This document shows, piece after piece, positions 23,928 through 32,068 of a DNA stretch of 37,730 bases. Positions within the stretch are counted from its first letter, which is position 1. The number at the start of each line of letters is the position of its first letter. A program made the position numbers and the translations under genes. Origin of the DNA: an uncultured Elusimicrobia bacterium (GTDB lineage Bacteria > Elusimicrobiota > Elusimicrobia > Elusimicrobiales > UBA9959); NCBI GenBank assembly GCA_903889965.1, contig CAISZM010000087.1:1-37730 (forward strand). The letters are read 5' to 3'. The notes under the pieces are model-generated. The model made no database searches, was not told where the DNA came from, and saw only the letters and a program-made list of their open reading frames with translations.

Positions 23928-25037
23928 CTAATAGGTGTCCAGCTTATCGAACTCCGAAGTTTTCTTCCTCTCCAGCAGGTGCGCCATGTCCCGGCTGAAG
24001 GCGAAAGGGCCCTTGGGCCAGCCGAAGGCCAGCTTCATGGCCGTTTCTATATCGTACTCCGACGCCATTATTTCAGAGGCCAGTATTTTGGCCTCCTCCA
24101 CCACCGGGCGCATTATCTCCGCGAAGATATCTTCCTTGGGGGTTTTCTTAAGCCCCAGGTATTTCACGATGTTGGGCAATATGGGGTTCTCCCCCACTAT
24201 TAGCCCGTCCTCGTATATATAAAAGCCCCGCATGGCCTTGCGGCCCAGCTGCCCGTACTGTACCAGCCGCAATTGCGTGGCCGAAGGCGCCAGCCTTTCC
24301 GGCTTCCCGAGCGCGGCATAGATGGCCTGCGAAGCGTCATAATCCGCGTCCAGGCCGGCGGAATCCACCATTTCGAAAGGCCCGGCCGGGGCTTGCGCCA
24401 CTTCGCGGAAAGCCCCGTCTATATCGTGCGGGGAGCCCCTCCCGGATTCAAGCAGCTTGAAAGCCGCCAGCACAAAAGGCCTGGCAAGGCGCTCCACTAT
24501 CTGCCCCGGGTTGTCCTTTACGATAACCGGTGTCTTGCCTATCTTGCGCAGGAGGTCGGCCGCGGCGGTTATATATTCGTCACCGGTCTGGTCGGTCCGC
24601 ACCAGTTCCACCAGCGGGTTCGTCCGCACCGGGGTCATGAAGTGAAAACCCAGCGTACGCTCTTTGGGAAAATCGGAGTACTCCATCGCCTCCTTCAGGG
24701 GATGCACCGAACACCCGGCCGCCAGCACGCAGCGCTCCCCGAGATACTGCCTGAGCTTGGAGAAATAAATCTTGCGTTCTTCAGCCGATTTGGAATCGGC
24801 CTCTATAACTATATCGGCTCCCGCGAACTTTGACAGGTCCTGTATACCCTCTATATTGGCCAGCAGCTTGTCCGTCCCCGCCTGGCGCAGCGACCAGGAG
24901 ATCTTAGCCAGCGACACGTCCAGGCCGTCTTTGGAGTCGTTGTATACGCGCACCTGGAAGCCGTTTTTCAGGAAGACCTCGGCCATGGCGCAGCCCGCGG
25001 CATTAGCGCCCATTATCCCTATCGCCTGTATTTCCAT
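23928..25037 (-). CDS. 3-hydroxyacyl-CoA dehydrogenase-like protein
   Basis: The 369-residue protein has the layout of the FadB/PaaH dehydrogenases: a Rossmann NAD domain (about 1-180) and two helical C-terminal 3HCDH domains (about 185-280 and 290-369). These enzymes oxidise 3-hydroxyacyl-CoA to 3-ketoacyl-CoA in beta-oxidation or related routes. The catalytic His is present (H132 in GFHFMTPV), as is the partner Glu (E144 in LVELV). The usual Asn of HFFNP is Thr (T135), and the dinucleotide loop reads GIMGANAAG instead of GxGxMGxGIA. Substrate or cofactor use may therefore differ. GGAG lies seven bases before the ATG. No thiolase or hydratase is nearby. Confidence 0.85.
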   Translation of the reverse strand: MEIQAIGIMGANAAGCAMAEVFLKNGFQVRVYNDSKDGLDVSLAKISWSLRQAGTDKLLANIEGIQDLSKFAGADIVIEADSKSAEERKIYFSKLRQYLGERCVLAAGCSVHPLKEAMEYSDFPKERTLGFHFMTPVRTNPLVELVRTDQTGDEYITAAADLLRKIGKTPVIVKDNPGQIVERLARPFVLAAFKLLESGRGSPHDIDGAFREVAQAPAGPFEMVDSAGLDADYDASQAIYAALGKPERLAPSATQLRLVQYGQLGRKAMRGFYIYEDGLIVGENPILPNIVKYLGLKKTPKEDIFAEIMRPVVEEAKILASEIMASEYDIETAMKLAFGWPKGPFAFSRDMAHLLERKKTSEFDKLDTY

Positions 25038-25087
25038 TTTTCGCTCCGGATCCGGATTACCGTTAACCCCGTGACTTGTGATTTTAA

Positions 25088-26641
25088 CTACGCCACCCGC
25101 ACTTCCTCAAGCCTGACTATCCCGTCCTTGCTGAGAACGATGCGTATGCGCTCGTAGTTGACGGCGCACTGCCCGTCCCTGTTGGAATAAGTGTATTTCA
25201 GAACCAGGTTGAGGTGATAGACGCGCGAGCACTGCGCCACGCGCAGGTCGCCGGTGTCCGCGTCGACATAAGGGTAGTCCACCGCCGCGTCGTCGGCCTG
25301 GGCGATGAGCTCGCGGATGTTGAAGCGCATTATATCGTTGAGGTCGCGGCGCCGCTCGTGGCTTTTTATGATGACCTCGGGATAAAGAACGATCACTTTC
25401 TTGTACTTGAATACGCGCTCAGGCTTGCCTTCCTCGTCCACGGAGGTTATATTATCCACGCGGCGCATGCGTGCGATATCCGGCGGGATGTCGCGGTCGG
25501 ACAGGAAGGTAAAAGCCTCCTTCAGTACGCCCAGGCGCCCGCCTCCTCCCGAAAAATCCAGTATATCTATCTTGCGGTCGGAGATCCAGCGGGTAAGGCT
25601 CTTGGAGAAGAGCATCTTAAGCCAGTCCTTTATGCGGTCCTTGAAAACGTAGCTTATCACCACGGCCAGAACGAAAGGCATGCTGTTTATGGCGTAACGG
25701 CTCTGCACCAGGAGCGTGACCAGCACAGTAAAGAGCATGGCCGCGCCCGCCGCCACTCCGAAGAAGACCTGCGTAAGGGTCTCCCACTCGGAGAACTCGG
25801 CCTTCAGGTAAAGCACGCTGGAGATAAATTTCTTCAGCACCCCGCGGCGGTAGATTATCTCTTCGTTGGTGGAGCCAGGCACCAGCACAGACGGGTATTT
25901 CATGGCCTGGCGGTAGCGGCTTTGGGCCGTAGCTATGGCGGTAACCCCGGTTTCCACGTCAGCGAACCTGGCGCGCGCGCCGGGGTTCGAGCGCAGGGCC
26001 TCCAGGAGCGAGGTCAGGTACTCCTCCAGGATAAGGCTGACGTACTCGTCGAAGAAGGCGGCGGTTTCGCGTATCTTGACCGGCACGGCCGGGTCCGAGA
26101 TCTCGGCCTTAAGCGAGGAAAGGGCGGTCTCAAGGTTCTTCAGGTCGGACAAAAAGTTTTCCAGGCCCTCGCCGACGAACAGCTTCCGCTGCGCCGACGG
26201 CACCGCCGAACCGTAGGTGGCCAGCCCCTCTACGAAGATCTTGACGTAATCCCTTATCTCGCCGCGTATGATGCAGCCCAGAAGGCGCAGCTCGTTGCAG
26301 ATGTTTATGGTGAGCGCCTGATCGCCGGCGCCCGAAAGCACTTTGGAGAGGTTCTCGCGCACGCGGTTGAGCGGCGAGGTTTTAAGCGACGGGTCGCACA
26401 CCTTGCCGAGGCTCATCTTGGGGGTGCGGAACCTTATATAGCGCTGGCTGGAGTTATAGAATTTCTCCTTGTTATAGCTGTGCGGGCCCACGTTAAGCGC
26501 GCGCGGCACGAAAAAGTAAGTTTCCACCTCGTAGGAACTTTTCGCGGCGGCGTCCAGGTCTATATCCAGCTTTATCTCGAAGCGGTGCTTGTCGTGGAGT
26601 TTTATGCGGGAATCCAGAATATCGTTTTGGTCTTCGATCAT
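25088..26641 (-). CDS. Hypothetical membrane protein with two TM helices
   Basis: The 517-residue protein is not one I can assign. It has a soluble N-terminal part of about 285 residues with a beta-rich start (HRFEIKLDIDLD, YEVETYFFVPRALN) and helical middle. Two adjacent membrane helices follow (about 291-312 and 318-333), then a soluble C-terminal part of about 180 residues with VIVLYPEVIIKSHERRRDLNDIMRFNI. No signal peptide is seen, so both large parts probably face the cytoplasm with a hairpin in the membrane. The start at 26641 has no Shine-Dalgarno sequence; an AAAGGAG further up (about 26695) has no in-frame start codon near it. It lies 158 bases after xerD. Confidence 0.75.
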   Translation of the reverse strand: MIEDQNDILDSRIKLHDKHRFEIKLDIDLDAAAKSSYEVETYFFVPRALNVGPHSYNKEKFYNSSQRYIRFRTPKMSLGKVCDPSLKTSPLNRVRENLSKVLSGAGDQALTINICNELRLLGCIIRGEIRDYVKIFVEGLATYGSAVPSAQRKLFVGEGLENFLSDLKNLETALSSLKAEISDPAVPVKIRETAAFFDEYVSLILEEYLTSLLEALRSNPGARARFADVETGVTAIATAQSRYRQAMKYPSVLVPGSTNEEIIYRRGVLKKFISSVLYLKAEFSEWETLTQVFFGVAAGAAMLFTVLVTLLVQSRYAINSMPFVLAVVISYVFKDRIKDWLKMLFSKSLTRWISDRKIDILDFSGGGGRLGVLKEAFTFLSDRDIPPDIARMRRVDNITSVDEEGKPERVFKYKKVIVLYPEVIIKSHERRRDLNDIMRFNIRELIAQADDAAVDYPYVDADTGDLRVAQCSRVYHLNLVLKYTYSNRDGQCAVNYERIRIVLSKDGIVRLEEVRVA

Positions 26642-26799
26642 ACGGGTGGCGCGAAAGCGCGGGCGCTGGGACAGATCAGCCGCCGGCGATGTCTCCTTTA
26701 TATTCCGACGTAATTAAAACGCATCTCTGTAACGATACAGGCCAAATCATATAAATTTCAAATTCCCGCGGCCAGCCCCTTCCGGGCGGTTCCCCCCGC

Positions 26800-27687
26800 T
26801 TACTTGTCCGGATGGTATTTGTCGTGCGCGCGCTTTATCCCGCCCTTGTCCACGTGGGCGTATATCTGCGTGGTATTGAGGCTGGCGTGGCCCAGCATCT
26901 CCTGCACCGAACGGAGGTCGGCGCCGCCCTGCACCAGGTGGCTGGCGAAGGTGTGCCTGAACAAATGGGGATGCGGTTTTATCTCCACCCCCGCCTCCCC
27001 GCCGAAAGCCACAATATCCTTCCACATCTGCACGCGGCTGAGCTTTTTGCCCGAGCGGTTAAGGAACAGCTCGTCCGCCACGGCCCGCCCCCCGAACTTC
27101 CGCTGCCTGGAGGCCAGGTACTCCTTAAGGCGGGAAAGGGCCGCCGCGTTCACCGGCACCATACGCTCCTTCGAGCCCTTCCCGAAAACGCGCAGCCAGC
27201 CCTGCTGAAAATTTACGGACTCAAGCCGCAGGCCCAGCAGTTCCGACACCCGTATGCCGGAGGCGTAAAGCAGCTCCACCGCGGCCGAGGCCCGCACCTT
27301 GGCGAACGCATCCCCCGCCGGGTAGGCCAGGAGCTTCGCCATGTCGGACAAAGCCATATAGCGCGGCACCTTGCGCGGCAGCCTTGGGGCGCGGAAATTG
27401 GCCGTCGGGTCTTTTTGGGACTTCCCCTCAAGGCGCAGGTAGCGGTAAAAAGCCCGCAGAGCCTCGGTCTTGCGGAAGATGGAGGCCGGCCCCAGGCCCT
27501 TCTCTTTTTTCAAAGACCAAAGGTAGGCTTCCACAAAAACGGCCTCCGCCAGAGCGGGGTCCGTTTTGCGGGCCTCGCAATAAGCCAGGAAAGCCCCGAC
27601 ATCCCCGGAGTAGGCCAGGCAGGTGTTCTTAGCCAGGCCCCGCTCCATGCCGAGATGCCTTGAGAAATCCGCCGCAAGAGCGCGCAT
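26800..27687 (-). CDS. xerD: Tyrosine recombinase XerC/XerD
   Basis: The 295-residue site-specific recombinase is expected to resolve chromosome dimers at dif. It has an N-terminal SAM-like core-binding domain (about 1-90) and a catalytic domain with every active-site residue of the family: Arg in ASGIRVSELLGL, Lys in GKGSKER, His-x-x-Arg in HLFRHTFASHL, His in LGHASLNTTQIY and the nucleophile Tyr in IYAHV. Length is typical of Xer. It starts eight bases after the recA stop without its own ribosome-binding site, so it is probably translationally coupled to recA. It belongs to the core set, not to a visible mobile element. Confidence 0.92.
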   Translation of the reverse strand: MRALAADFSRHLGMERGLAKNTCLAYSGDVGAFLAYCEARKTDPALAEAVFVEAYLWSLKKEKGLGPASIFRKTEALRAFYRYLRLEGKSQKDPTANFRAPRLPRKVPRYMALSDMAKLLAYPAGDAFAKVRASAAVELLYASGIRVSELLGLRLESVNFQQGWLRVFGKGSKERMVPVNAAALSRLKEYLASRQRKFGGRAVADELFLNRSGKKLSRVQMWKDIVAFGGEAGVEIKPHPHLFRHTFASHLVQGGADLRSVQEMLGHASLNTTQIYAHVDKGGIKRAHDKYHPDK

Positions 27688-27695
27688 CGGTATGC

Positions 27696-28808
27696 CTATT
27701 TCTTCGCCGATCTTTCCTTGCGTTCAGCCTTTTGTGCGCTGAATATTTTCGCTTCGTTCAGGTCCGCAGCCTTTTCAGCCGCGGCTTTTTCGGAACCTGC
27801 CGTGGGTTTAAGCCCCGGTAGCAGGAAGCGGCTGCGCAGTTCCTTTTCTATCTCCGCGGCTTTGTCCTTATTGGCTTTTAAATAGGCCTTCGCGTTCTCG
27901 CGGCCCTGCCCCATGCGCTCGGTCTTGTAGATGAACCAGGTGCCGGATTTTTCCAGCAGGCCGGTTTCCACGCCCATGTCCAGCAGGCAGCCCTCGGACG
28001 AGATGCCCTCGCCGTTGACCATCTCGAACTCCGCCTGGCGGTAAGGGGGCGCCACCTTGTTCTTAACCACCTTAACCCGTATGCGGGCGCCGGTCACCAC
28101 GTCGGCCTGCTTTATGGTCTCTATCTTGCGTATATCCAGGCGCACGGAGGAATAGAACTTCAGCGCCAGGCCGCCGGGAGTTGTTTCCGGGTTGCCGAAC
28201 ATAACGCCTATCTTGTGGCGCAGCTGGTTGATGAACATCACCGACGTCTTGGTGGAGGACACGATGGAGGTAAGCTTCCTGAGCGCCTGGCTCATCAGCC
28301 TGGCCTGCAGCCCCACGTGCATGTCGCCCATTTCGCCTTCTATTTCAGCCTTGGGCACCAGCGCCGCAACGGAGTCTACCACGATAAGGTCCAGCGCGCC
28401 GGAGCGCACCAGTTTCTCGGTTATCTCCAGGGCCTGTTCGCCGCTGTCGGGCTGGGAAATAAGCAGGTCGTCTATATTCACGCCCAACTTCTGCGCGTAG
28501 ATGGGGTCCAGCGCGTGCTCGGCGTCTATGAAGGCCGCCATGCCGCCCATTTTCTGGGCCTCCGCTATAACATGCAGCATCAGGGTGGTTTTGCCGGAAG
28601 CTTCAGGCCCGAAAATTTCTATTACGCGGCCGCGCGGCAGCCCGCCCACGCCCAGCGCCAGGTCCAGCGACAGCGCGCCGGTGGGGATCACCTCTATCTT
28701 CATGCGGGCCGAGCGCTCGCCCAGCTTCATAATGGCTTCCTTGCCGTAGCTTTTTTCTATCTGCGAAAGGGCGGCATCCAGGGCCCTGTTTTTTTCGTCA
28801 CTCGCCAT
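27696..28808 (-). CDS. recA: Recombinase RecA
   Basis: The 370-residue ATP-dependent strand-exchange protein handles homologous recombination and SOS activation. It has the Walker A motif GPEASGKTT (67-75), [22 protein letters not shown] (Walker B and loop L1 region), [22 protein letters not shown] (loop L2) and [14 protein letters not shown]. The C-terminus is Lys/Glu/Ala-rich and somewhat longer than average. GGAGG lies eight bases before the ATG. I see no convincing LexA box in the 60 bases upstream, though the LexA motif of this lineage is not known to me. Confidence 0.98.
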   Translation of the reverse strand: MASDEKNRALDAALSQIEKSYGKEAIMKLGERSARMKIEVIPTGALSLDLALGVGGLPRGRVIEIFGPEASGKTTLMLHVIAEAQKMGGMAAFIDAEHALDPIYAQKLGVNIDDLLISQPDSGEQALEITEKLVRSGALDLIVVDSVAALVPKAEIEGEMGDMHVGLQARLMSQALRKLTSIVSSTKTSVMFINQLRHKIGVMFGNPETTPGGLALKFYSSVRLDIRKIETIKQADVVTGARIRVKVVKNKVAPPYRQAEFEMVNGEGISSEGCLLDMGVETGLLEKSGTWFIYKTERMGQGRENAKAYLKANKDKAAEIEKELRSRFLLPGLKPTAGSEKAAAEKAADLNEAKIFSAQKAERKERSAKK

Positions 28809-29150
28809 AAATAAAACCTCCGTTCTGAAATGTTTACGCTTTTACAACAATAGTCTACAACACCAACCGGACAGCGTAGTGTCGCGTTGATACCAGCAAT
28901 TTTAACCTTTTTGGGGCTAAAATCCTACATTATGTTAACATATTTAAAAAACACGGTCCAAACCCGCCATTCTCCCGCGCTGACCGCCCGCGGGACCGGC
29001 AAAAAGGTGCGGTATATCTCAATATATTCGACTTTTCAGGGCGTTAAAATTACCCGGAAAACATTGCACAACGGAACCTGAAGGGACTTTATAGCGGCAG
29101 GGGATAATTTGTAGGATTAAACAGGGATCTCCATATTAAAGGAAATATAA
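28809..29150. other. Divergent intergenic region, recA / beta-barrel gene
   Basis: This 342-base region is AT-richer than its surroundings. It should hold the recA promoter (minus strand, about 28840-28875) and the promoter of the barrel gene. For the latter, TTGCAC (29064-29069) and TTATAG (29089-29094) are 19 bases apart, and GATAAT lies at 29103-29108; none is strong. AAAGGAAA precedes ATG 29151. A 64-codon open frame at 28887-29081 has no ribosome-binding site and looks spurious. Confidence 0.4.
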
Positions 29151-29936
29151 ATGAAATTTTTACTGTTCCTCTTTACACTGGCCGCTGTCCTGCCGGTCTC
29201 GGCCTCAGCGGCGACCATAAGGATAATAACTCCTTATATAGGCACCTTGGCCAGCGAGTATTCGGGGAACGGCATCAGCTTAAAGGATACGGGGGAGATG
29301 GACGGCCTGTACGCCCAGTGGATAAACACCGACAAATTCCAGGCCAACGGCTTCTACTACCGCGCCCCTGACGTCAGCTACAGCCTGATAAGCGGCATGC
29401 ACCTGAACTTCGACTACTACATTAAACCGTCGAAGAGCGGGAAATACGTAGTAGGCGCGGGTTTCGAGGACATAAACATAGACATGTCCGCCGGAACGCA
29501 CATAGCCGGGCTCAATTCGTTCGACATGAACAATGACGTGCGCTTCTATTTCCTGCGCGCCGGTCGGTACTTCTATTATAAAACCGGCGCACTGGACGCC
29601 TCCCTGCTGCCCTATGCCGGCTATGCGCATGAAGCGATAAGCGGCGATATCCATATGGATGTGGCCGGCCCCCCTCCGCCGATGACGGTGGATATATCCG
29701 ATACCGACAACCACCCCCTTGCCGGCATTAACCTGGAACTGACTTTCGCTCATTTTATAAGCGTGCAGGGCAAGTGGATGGGCAGGTTTAAAAAGCACGA
29801 GACACTGAACGATTACTCGCTGATGGCGAACCTGTTCCTCACCCGCCACTGGGGCCTCTCCTATCGCTACAAATACATGGAGTACGGCTCCTCCTCGGAC
29901 CGCTATAACTTGGCCGGGCTCACCTACTGTTTCTAG
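29151..29936 (+). CDS. Predicted outer-membrane beta-barrel protein
   Basis: The 261-residue protein has a signal peptide (MKFLLFLFTLAAVLPVSASA). The mature part is made of alternating polar and aromatic residues in short strands (for example YFLRAGRYFYYKTGA, SVQGKWMGRFKKHE, GLSYRYKYMEYGS) separated by Gly/Asp/Ser turns. It ends in an aromatic C-terminal residue (LTYCF), as expected for BAM-assembled barrels. About eight to ten strands would fit. No specific family is recognised. AAGGAAA lies seven bases before the ATG, and a terminator follows, so it is transcribed alone. Confidence 0.75.
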   Translation: MKFLLFLFTLAAVLPVSASAATIRIITPYIGTLASEYSGNGISLKDTGEMDGLYAQWINTDKFQANGFYYRAPDVSYSLISGMHLNFDYYIKPSKSGKYVVGAGFEDINIDMSAGTHIAGLNSFDMNNDVRFYFLRAGRYFYYKTGALDASLLPYAGYAHEAISGDIHMDVAGPPPPMTVDISDTDNHPLAGINLELTFAHFISVQGKWMGRFKKHETLNDYSLMANLFLTRHWGLSYRYKYMEYGSSSDRYNLAGLTYCF

Positions 29937-29958
29937 CCGCGCCCATTCATCAAACGGA

Positions 29959-29991
29959 AGCCGGACAGGCCGCAAGCCTTCCGGCTTTTTT
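29959..29991 (+). terminator. Terminator of the beta-barrel gene
   Basis: AGCCGGA-c-AGGC pairs with GCCT-TCCGGCT around a CGCAA loop and is followed by T6. This is a textbook intrinsic terminator. Confidence 0.92.
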
Positions 29992-30087
29992 ACGGCTTTA
30001 AAATATAGTATCCTGAAATCGGGTTAGGGGGACGGCAAAAAAGCTTTCCTTTCTAGACTCTTTGGTCAAAAAGACAAGGGGGATGTT

Positions 30088-31242
30088 ATGCTTTTAATGA
30101 AAAAAGAGGAGTTCAAAGAACTGTTAAGCGAAAAAACCGGCCCGTGCGTCTCTATCTTCATGCCGACGATAAAGAGCAGCGAGGAGACGAAGCAGAACCC
30201 GATAAGGTTCCGCAAGCTCCTGCGCGAGGCCGCCGTAAAACTGAAGGTCTACGGGCTCAAGCCGGCCGAGGCGGAAGAATTACTGGCGCCCACGCAGCAG
30301 CTGCTGGAGAACCACATATTCTGGCGGCACCAAAGCGGCGGGCTGGCAGTTTTCCTGTCGAAGAAACTCAACCGGGCCTACACGCTGCCGCTGAACTTCA
30401 ACGAAATGGCGCTGGTAGCCGGCCGTTTCTGCGTAACCCCCGTCCTGCCGCTTTTCGCCGAAGACGGGATGTTCTTCGTGCTGGAGCTCAGCCAGCGCTC
30501 GGTCAAGCTCTACCATTGCAGCAGGTACAGCGTCACCGAAGCGGACCTGAGCCAGGTGCCCAAAAGCGTGGCCGATCTGCTGGAACTTAACCCCAGGGAA
30601 AAGCAGCTGCAGTTCCACTCCAGCGGCGAGGGGCGCGCCGCCGGGCGCGGCGGGACATCCACGTTCCACGGGCGCGCCGAGGACACCGACGAGGACAAAG
30701 ATAATATCCTGGAGTATTTCCACAGCGTGAACAGGGGAATAGGCTCCATAATGGGGTCTTCCGGCTGCCCGCTGGTGCTGGCGGGGGTGGATTATCTCAC
30801 CCGCATATACGAGAAAGCCAACACCTATAAAAACCTGCGCGGCAGGATAAGCGGCGGGGCCAGCGGCCTAAGGCCGGAAGAGCTCAGGGAAATGGGCTGG
30901 GAGCTGGTAAAGCCTGTCTTCGAGGCCGGCAAGCGCGCGGCGCTGGGGCAATTCGAGCAGCTGGCCGGCACGCCCCTGGCCTCGAACCACCTCAAGACCA
31001 TACTCGCCGCGGCCGAGGAGGGCAGGGTGGCCACACTTCTGGTCTCGTCCAGAGCGCAGAGATGGGGTTTTTTCGACGAAGCCTCCGGGATCATCGACCT
31101 GCATAAAAAGCCGGAACTTTCGGACACCGAGCTGCTGGACCTGTGCGCCGTGCGCACGCTGGACCACGGCGGGCAGGTGCACGTGCTGGAGCAGGACAGT
31201 ATGCCCGGCAAGGCCCCCGCCGCTGCCGTATTCAGGTACTGA
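30088..31242 (+). CDS. baeRF family 3-like protein (bacterial archaeo-eukaryotic release-factor fold)
   Basis: The 384-residue protein resembles the bacterial proteins related to archaeal/eukaryal eRF1 (baeRF group, family 3 type). Visible parts are the N-terminal CVSIFMPT...QNPIRFRKLL, GLAVFLSKKL, the middle VLELSQRSVKLYHCSR, a Gly-rich loop with STFHGRAEDTDEDKDNILEYFHSVNRGIG, and PLVLAGVDYLTRIYEKANTY. No GGQ peptide-release motif is present at the matching loop. These proteins are thought to act in ribosome rescue or stress, but the role is not established. AAGGGGG lies about six bases before the ATG. It has a terminator on each side. Confidence 0.8.
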   Translation: MLLMKKEEFKELLSEKTGPCVSIFMPTIKSSEETKQNPIRFRKLLREAAVKLKVYGLKPAEAEELLAPTQQLLENHIFWRHQSGGLAVFLSKKLNRAYTLPLNFNEMALVAGRFCVTPVLPLFAEDGMFFVLELSQRSVKLYHCSRYSVTEADLSQVPKSVADLLELNPREKQLQFHSSGEGRAAGRGGTSTFHGRAEDTDEDKDNILEYFHSVNRGIGSIMGSSGCPLVLAGVDYLTRIYEKANTYKNLRGRISGGASGLRPEELREMGWELVKPVFEAGKRAALGQFEQLAGTPLASNHLKTILAAAEEGRVATLLVSSRAQRWGFFDEASGIIDLHKKPELSDTELLDLCAVRTLDHGGQVHVLEQDSMPGKAPAAAVFRY

Positions 31243-31247
31243 GGCCG

Positions 31248-31294
31248 TCCCCGGCGGCTGCCCGGAAAAGGCCGCCGCCGGGGGGGTTTTAAAA
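31248..31294 (+). terminator. Probable terminator after the baeRF-like gene
   Basis: CCCCGGCGGC pairs with GCCGCCG-CCGGGG around a GC-containing loop and is followed by TTTT. The stem is strong, the T tract short. Confidence 0.65.
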
Positions 31295-31388
31295 TTCAAG
31301 CGAAATCCCCCCGGGGAATTTGGTAATATTAAGGCGTACCGGCTTTCTGGAGTTAAAGCGAGCTTGGTCAATTTTAAGGAGACTCAAA

Positions 31389-31634
31389 ATGGCAAACCCC
31401 CAGTTCATGAAACCTATACAGCCTGACGCGGACCTCGCGGCGATAGTCGGCAGCACGCCCCTTCCCCGCACCGAAGTGATCAAGAAGATGTGGATATACA
31501 TAAAGGCCAACAACCTGCAGGACAAGGTGAACAAGCGCAACATCAACGCTGACGCCAAGCTTCTGAAAGTGTTCGGCAAGCCGCAGGTGACGATGTTCGA
31601 GATGGCCGGCTGCATCTCCAAGCACCTGAAATAA
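31389..31634 (+). CDS. SWIB/MDM2-domain protein
   Basis: The 81-residue protein is a single SWIB domain: MKPIQPDADLAAIVGSTPLPRTEV, then IKKMWIYIKANNLQDKVNKR, NINADAKLLKVFGK and a final helix. Stand-alone SWIB proteins are known in Chlamydia and a few other bacteria and are thought to act with DNA or chromatin-like proteins. The molecular role in bacteria is unclear. ATG 31389 is chosen because AAGGAG lies about eight bases upstream; upstream in-frame codons are not needed. A good terminator follows. Confidence 0.9.
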   Translation: MANPQFMKPIQPDADLAAIVGSTPLPRTEVIKKMWIYIKANNLQDKVNKRNINADAKLLKVFGKPQVTMFEMAGCISKHLK

Positions 31635-31653
31635 GGCGCTGAGCGGTTCTCTG

Positions 31654-31696
31654 CGGGGCCTCCTGCTTTAAAGCGGGCGGCCCCGTTTATTCTTTT
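31654..31696 (+). terminator. Terminator of the SWIB gene
   Basis: CGGGGCC pairs with GGCCCCG, and an inner GCTTTAAAGC stem extends it. The tail is TTTATTCTTTT. Confidence 0.88.
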
Positions 31697-31730
31697 GGGG
31701 CTTCCGGGTTTAGCGTGGGTTCGCGGGTCC

Positions 31731-31854
31731 TGACTGGAGGGCAGGGTTCTTCAGGCACGCGGCGGCCACACCGTGGCCGCGCTCCGCACTCGGCCACCGG
31801 GCTTATGCAACCGGCGGCCTCCGCGAGGGCCTTCAGAACCCTGCCCTCCAGTCA
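31731..31854. repeat. Perfect 20-bp inverted repeat enclosing two hairpins
   Basis: The arms 31731-31750 and 31835-31854 are perfect inverted copies. Pairing can continue outward through CGGG/CCCG after a 3-base bulge. Between them are a perfect 8-pair hairpin (31762-31769 with 31773-31780) and a 9-pair hairpin with one mismatch (31792-31800 with 31811-31819). The whole would fold as a three-way junction. There is no open frame or U-tract after it. It lies in a 434-base gap between the SWIB gene and rsmH, and may be a structured RNA, a DNA cruciform or a small non-coding mobile element. Confidence 0.7.
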
Positions 31855-32068
31855 CCCGCTCCACTTATGATTTTAACAGCGGGGCCCCCTCCCCAAAGCG
31901 GCCGTCTGATACGCATAGCGCCTGGGTGGAGCAAAGCGACACAATTCAGCGAACATTACGGCACAAGATAGCGTCTGATGACACATTGCAAGCGTAGTCC
32001 GCATGCGCAAGCATTGGCTCCAGAGCAACCCCATGTCCGCCCCTTTAAATCTTTTTCAACTTTAACTT
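31855..32068 (+). other. Upstream region of rsmH
   Basis: This is non-coding sequence of mixed composition. A short direct repeat (GTCTGAT at about 31904 and 31973) is the only other structure I see. The last 30 bases before the rsmH ATG are pyrimidine- and AT-rich (TTTAAAT near 32044), with no Shine-Dalgarno sequence and no strong -10. Confidence 0.35.

Noticed and set aside
25214-26713. 499-codon open frame on the plus strand opposite the two-TM protein
   Set aside because: The minus-strand frame has membrane helices and normal amino-acid composition. The plus-strand product is rich in His, Arg and Ala and lacks a ribosome-binding site.
26800-27687. The tyrosine recombinase as integrase of the 33-37 kb island
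   Set aside because: It is about 6 kb away, coupled to recA and typical of housekeeping Xer proteins in length. Nothing links it to the island boundaries.
28809-28880. LexA box in front of recA
   Set aside because: No sequence close to the E. coli or Bacillus LexA motifs is convincing. The motif of this lineage is unknown to me, so I make no call.
28887-29081. 64-codon open frame between recA and the beta-barrel gene
   Set aside because: No ribosome-binding site, no recognisable protein character, and it covers the expected promoter area.
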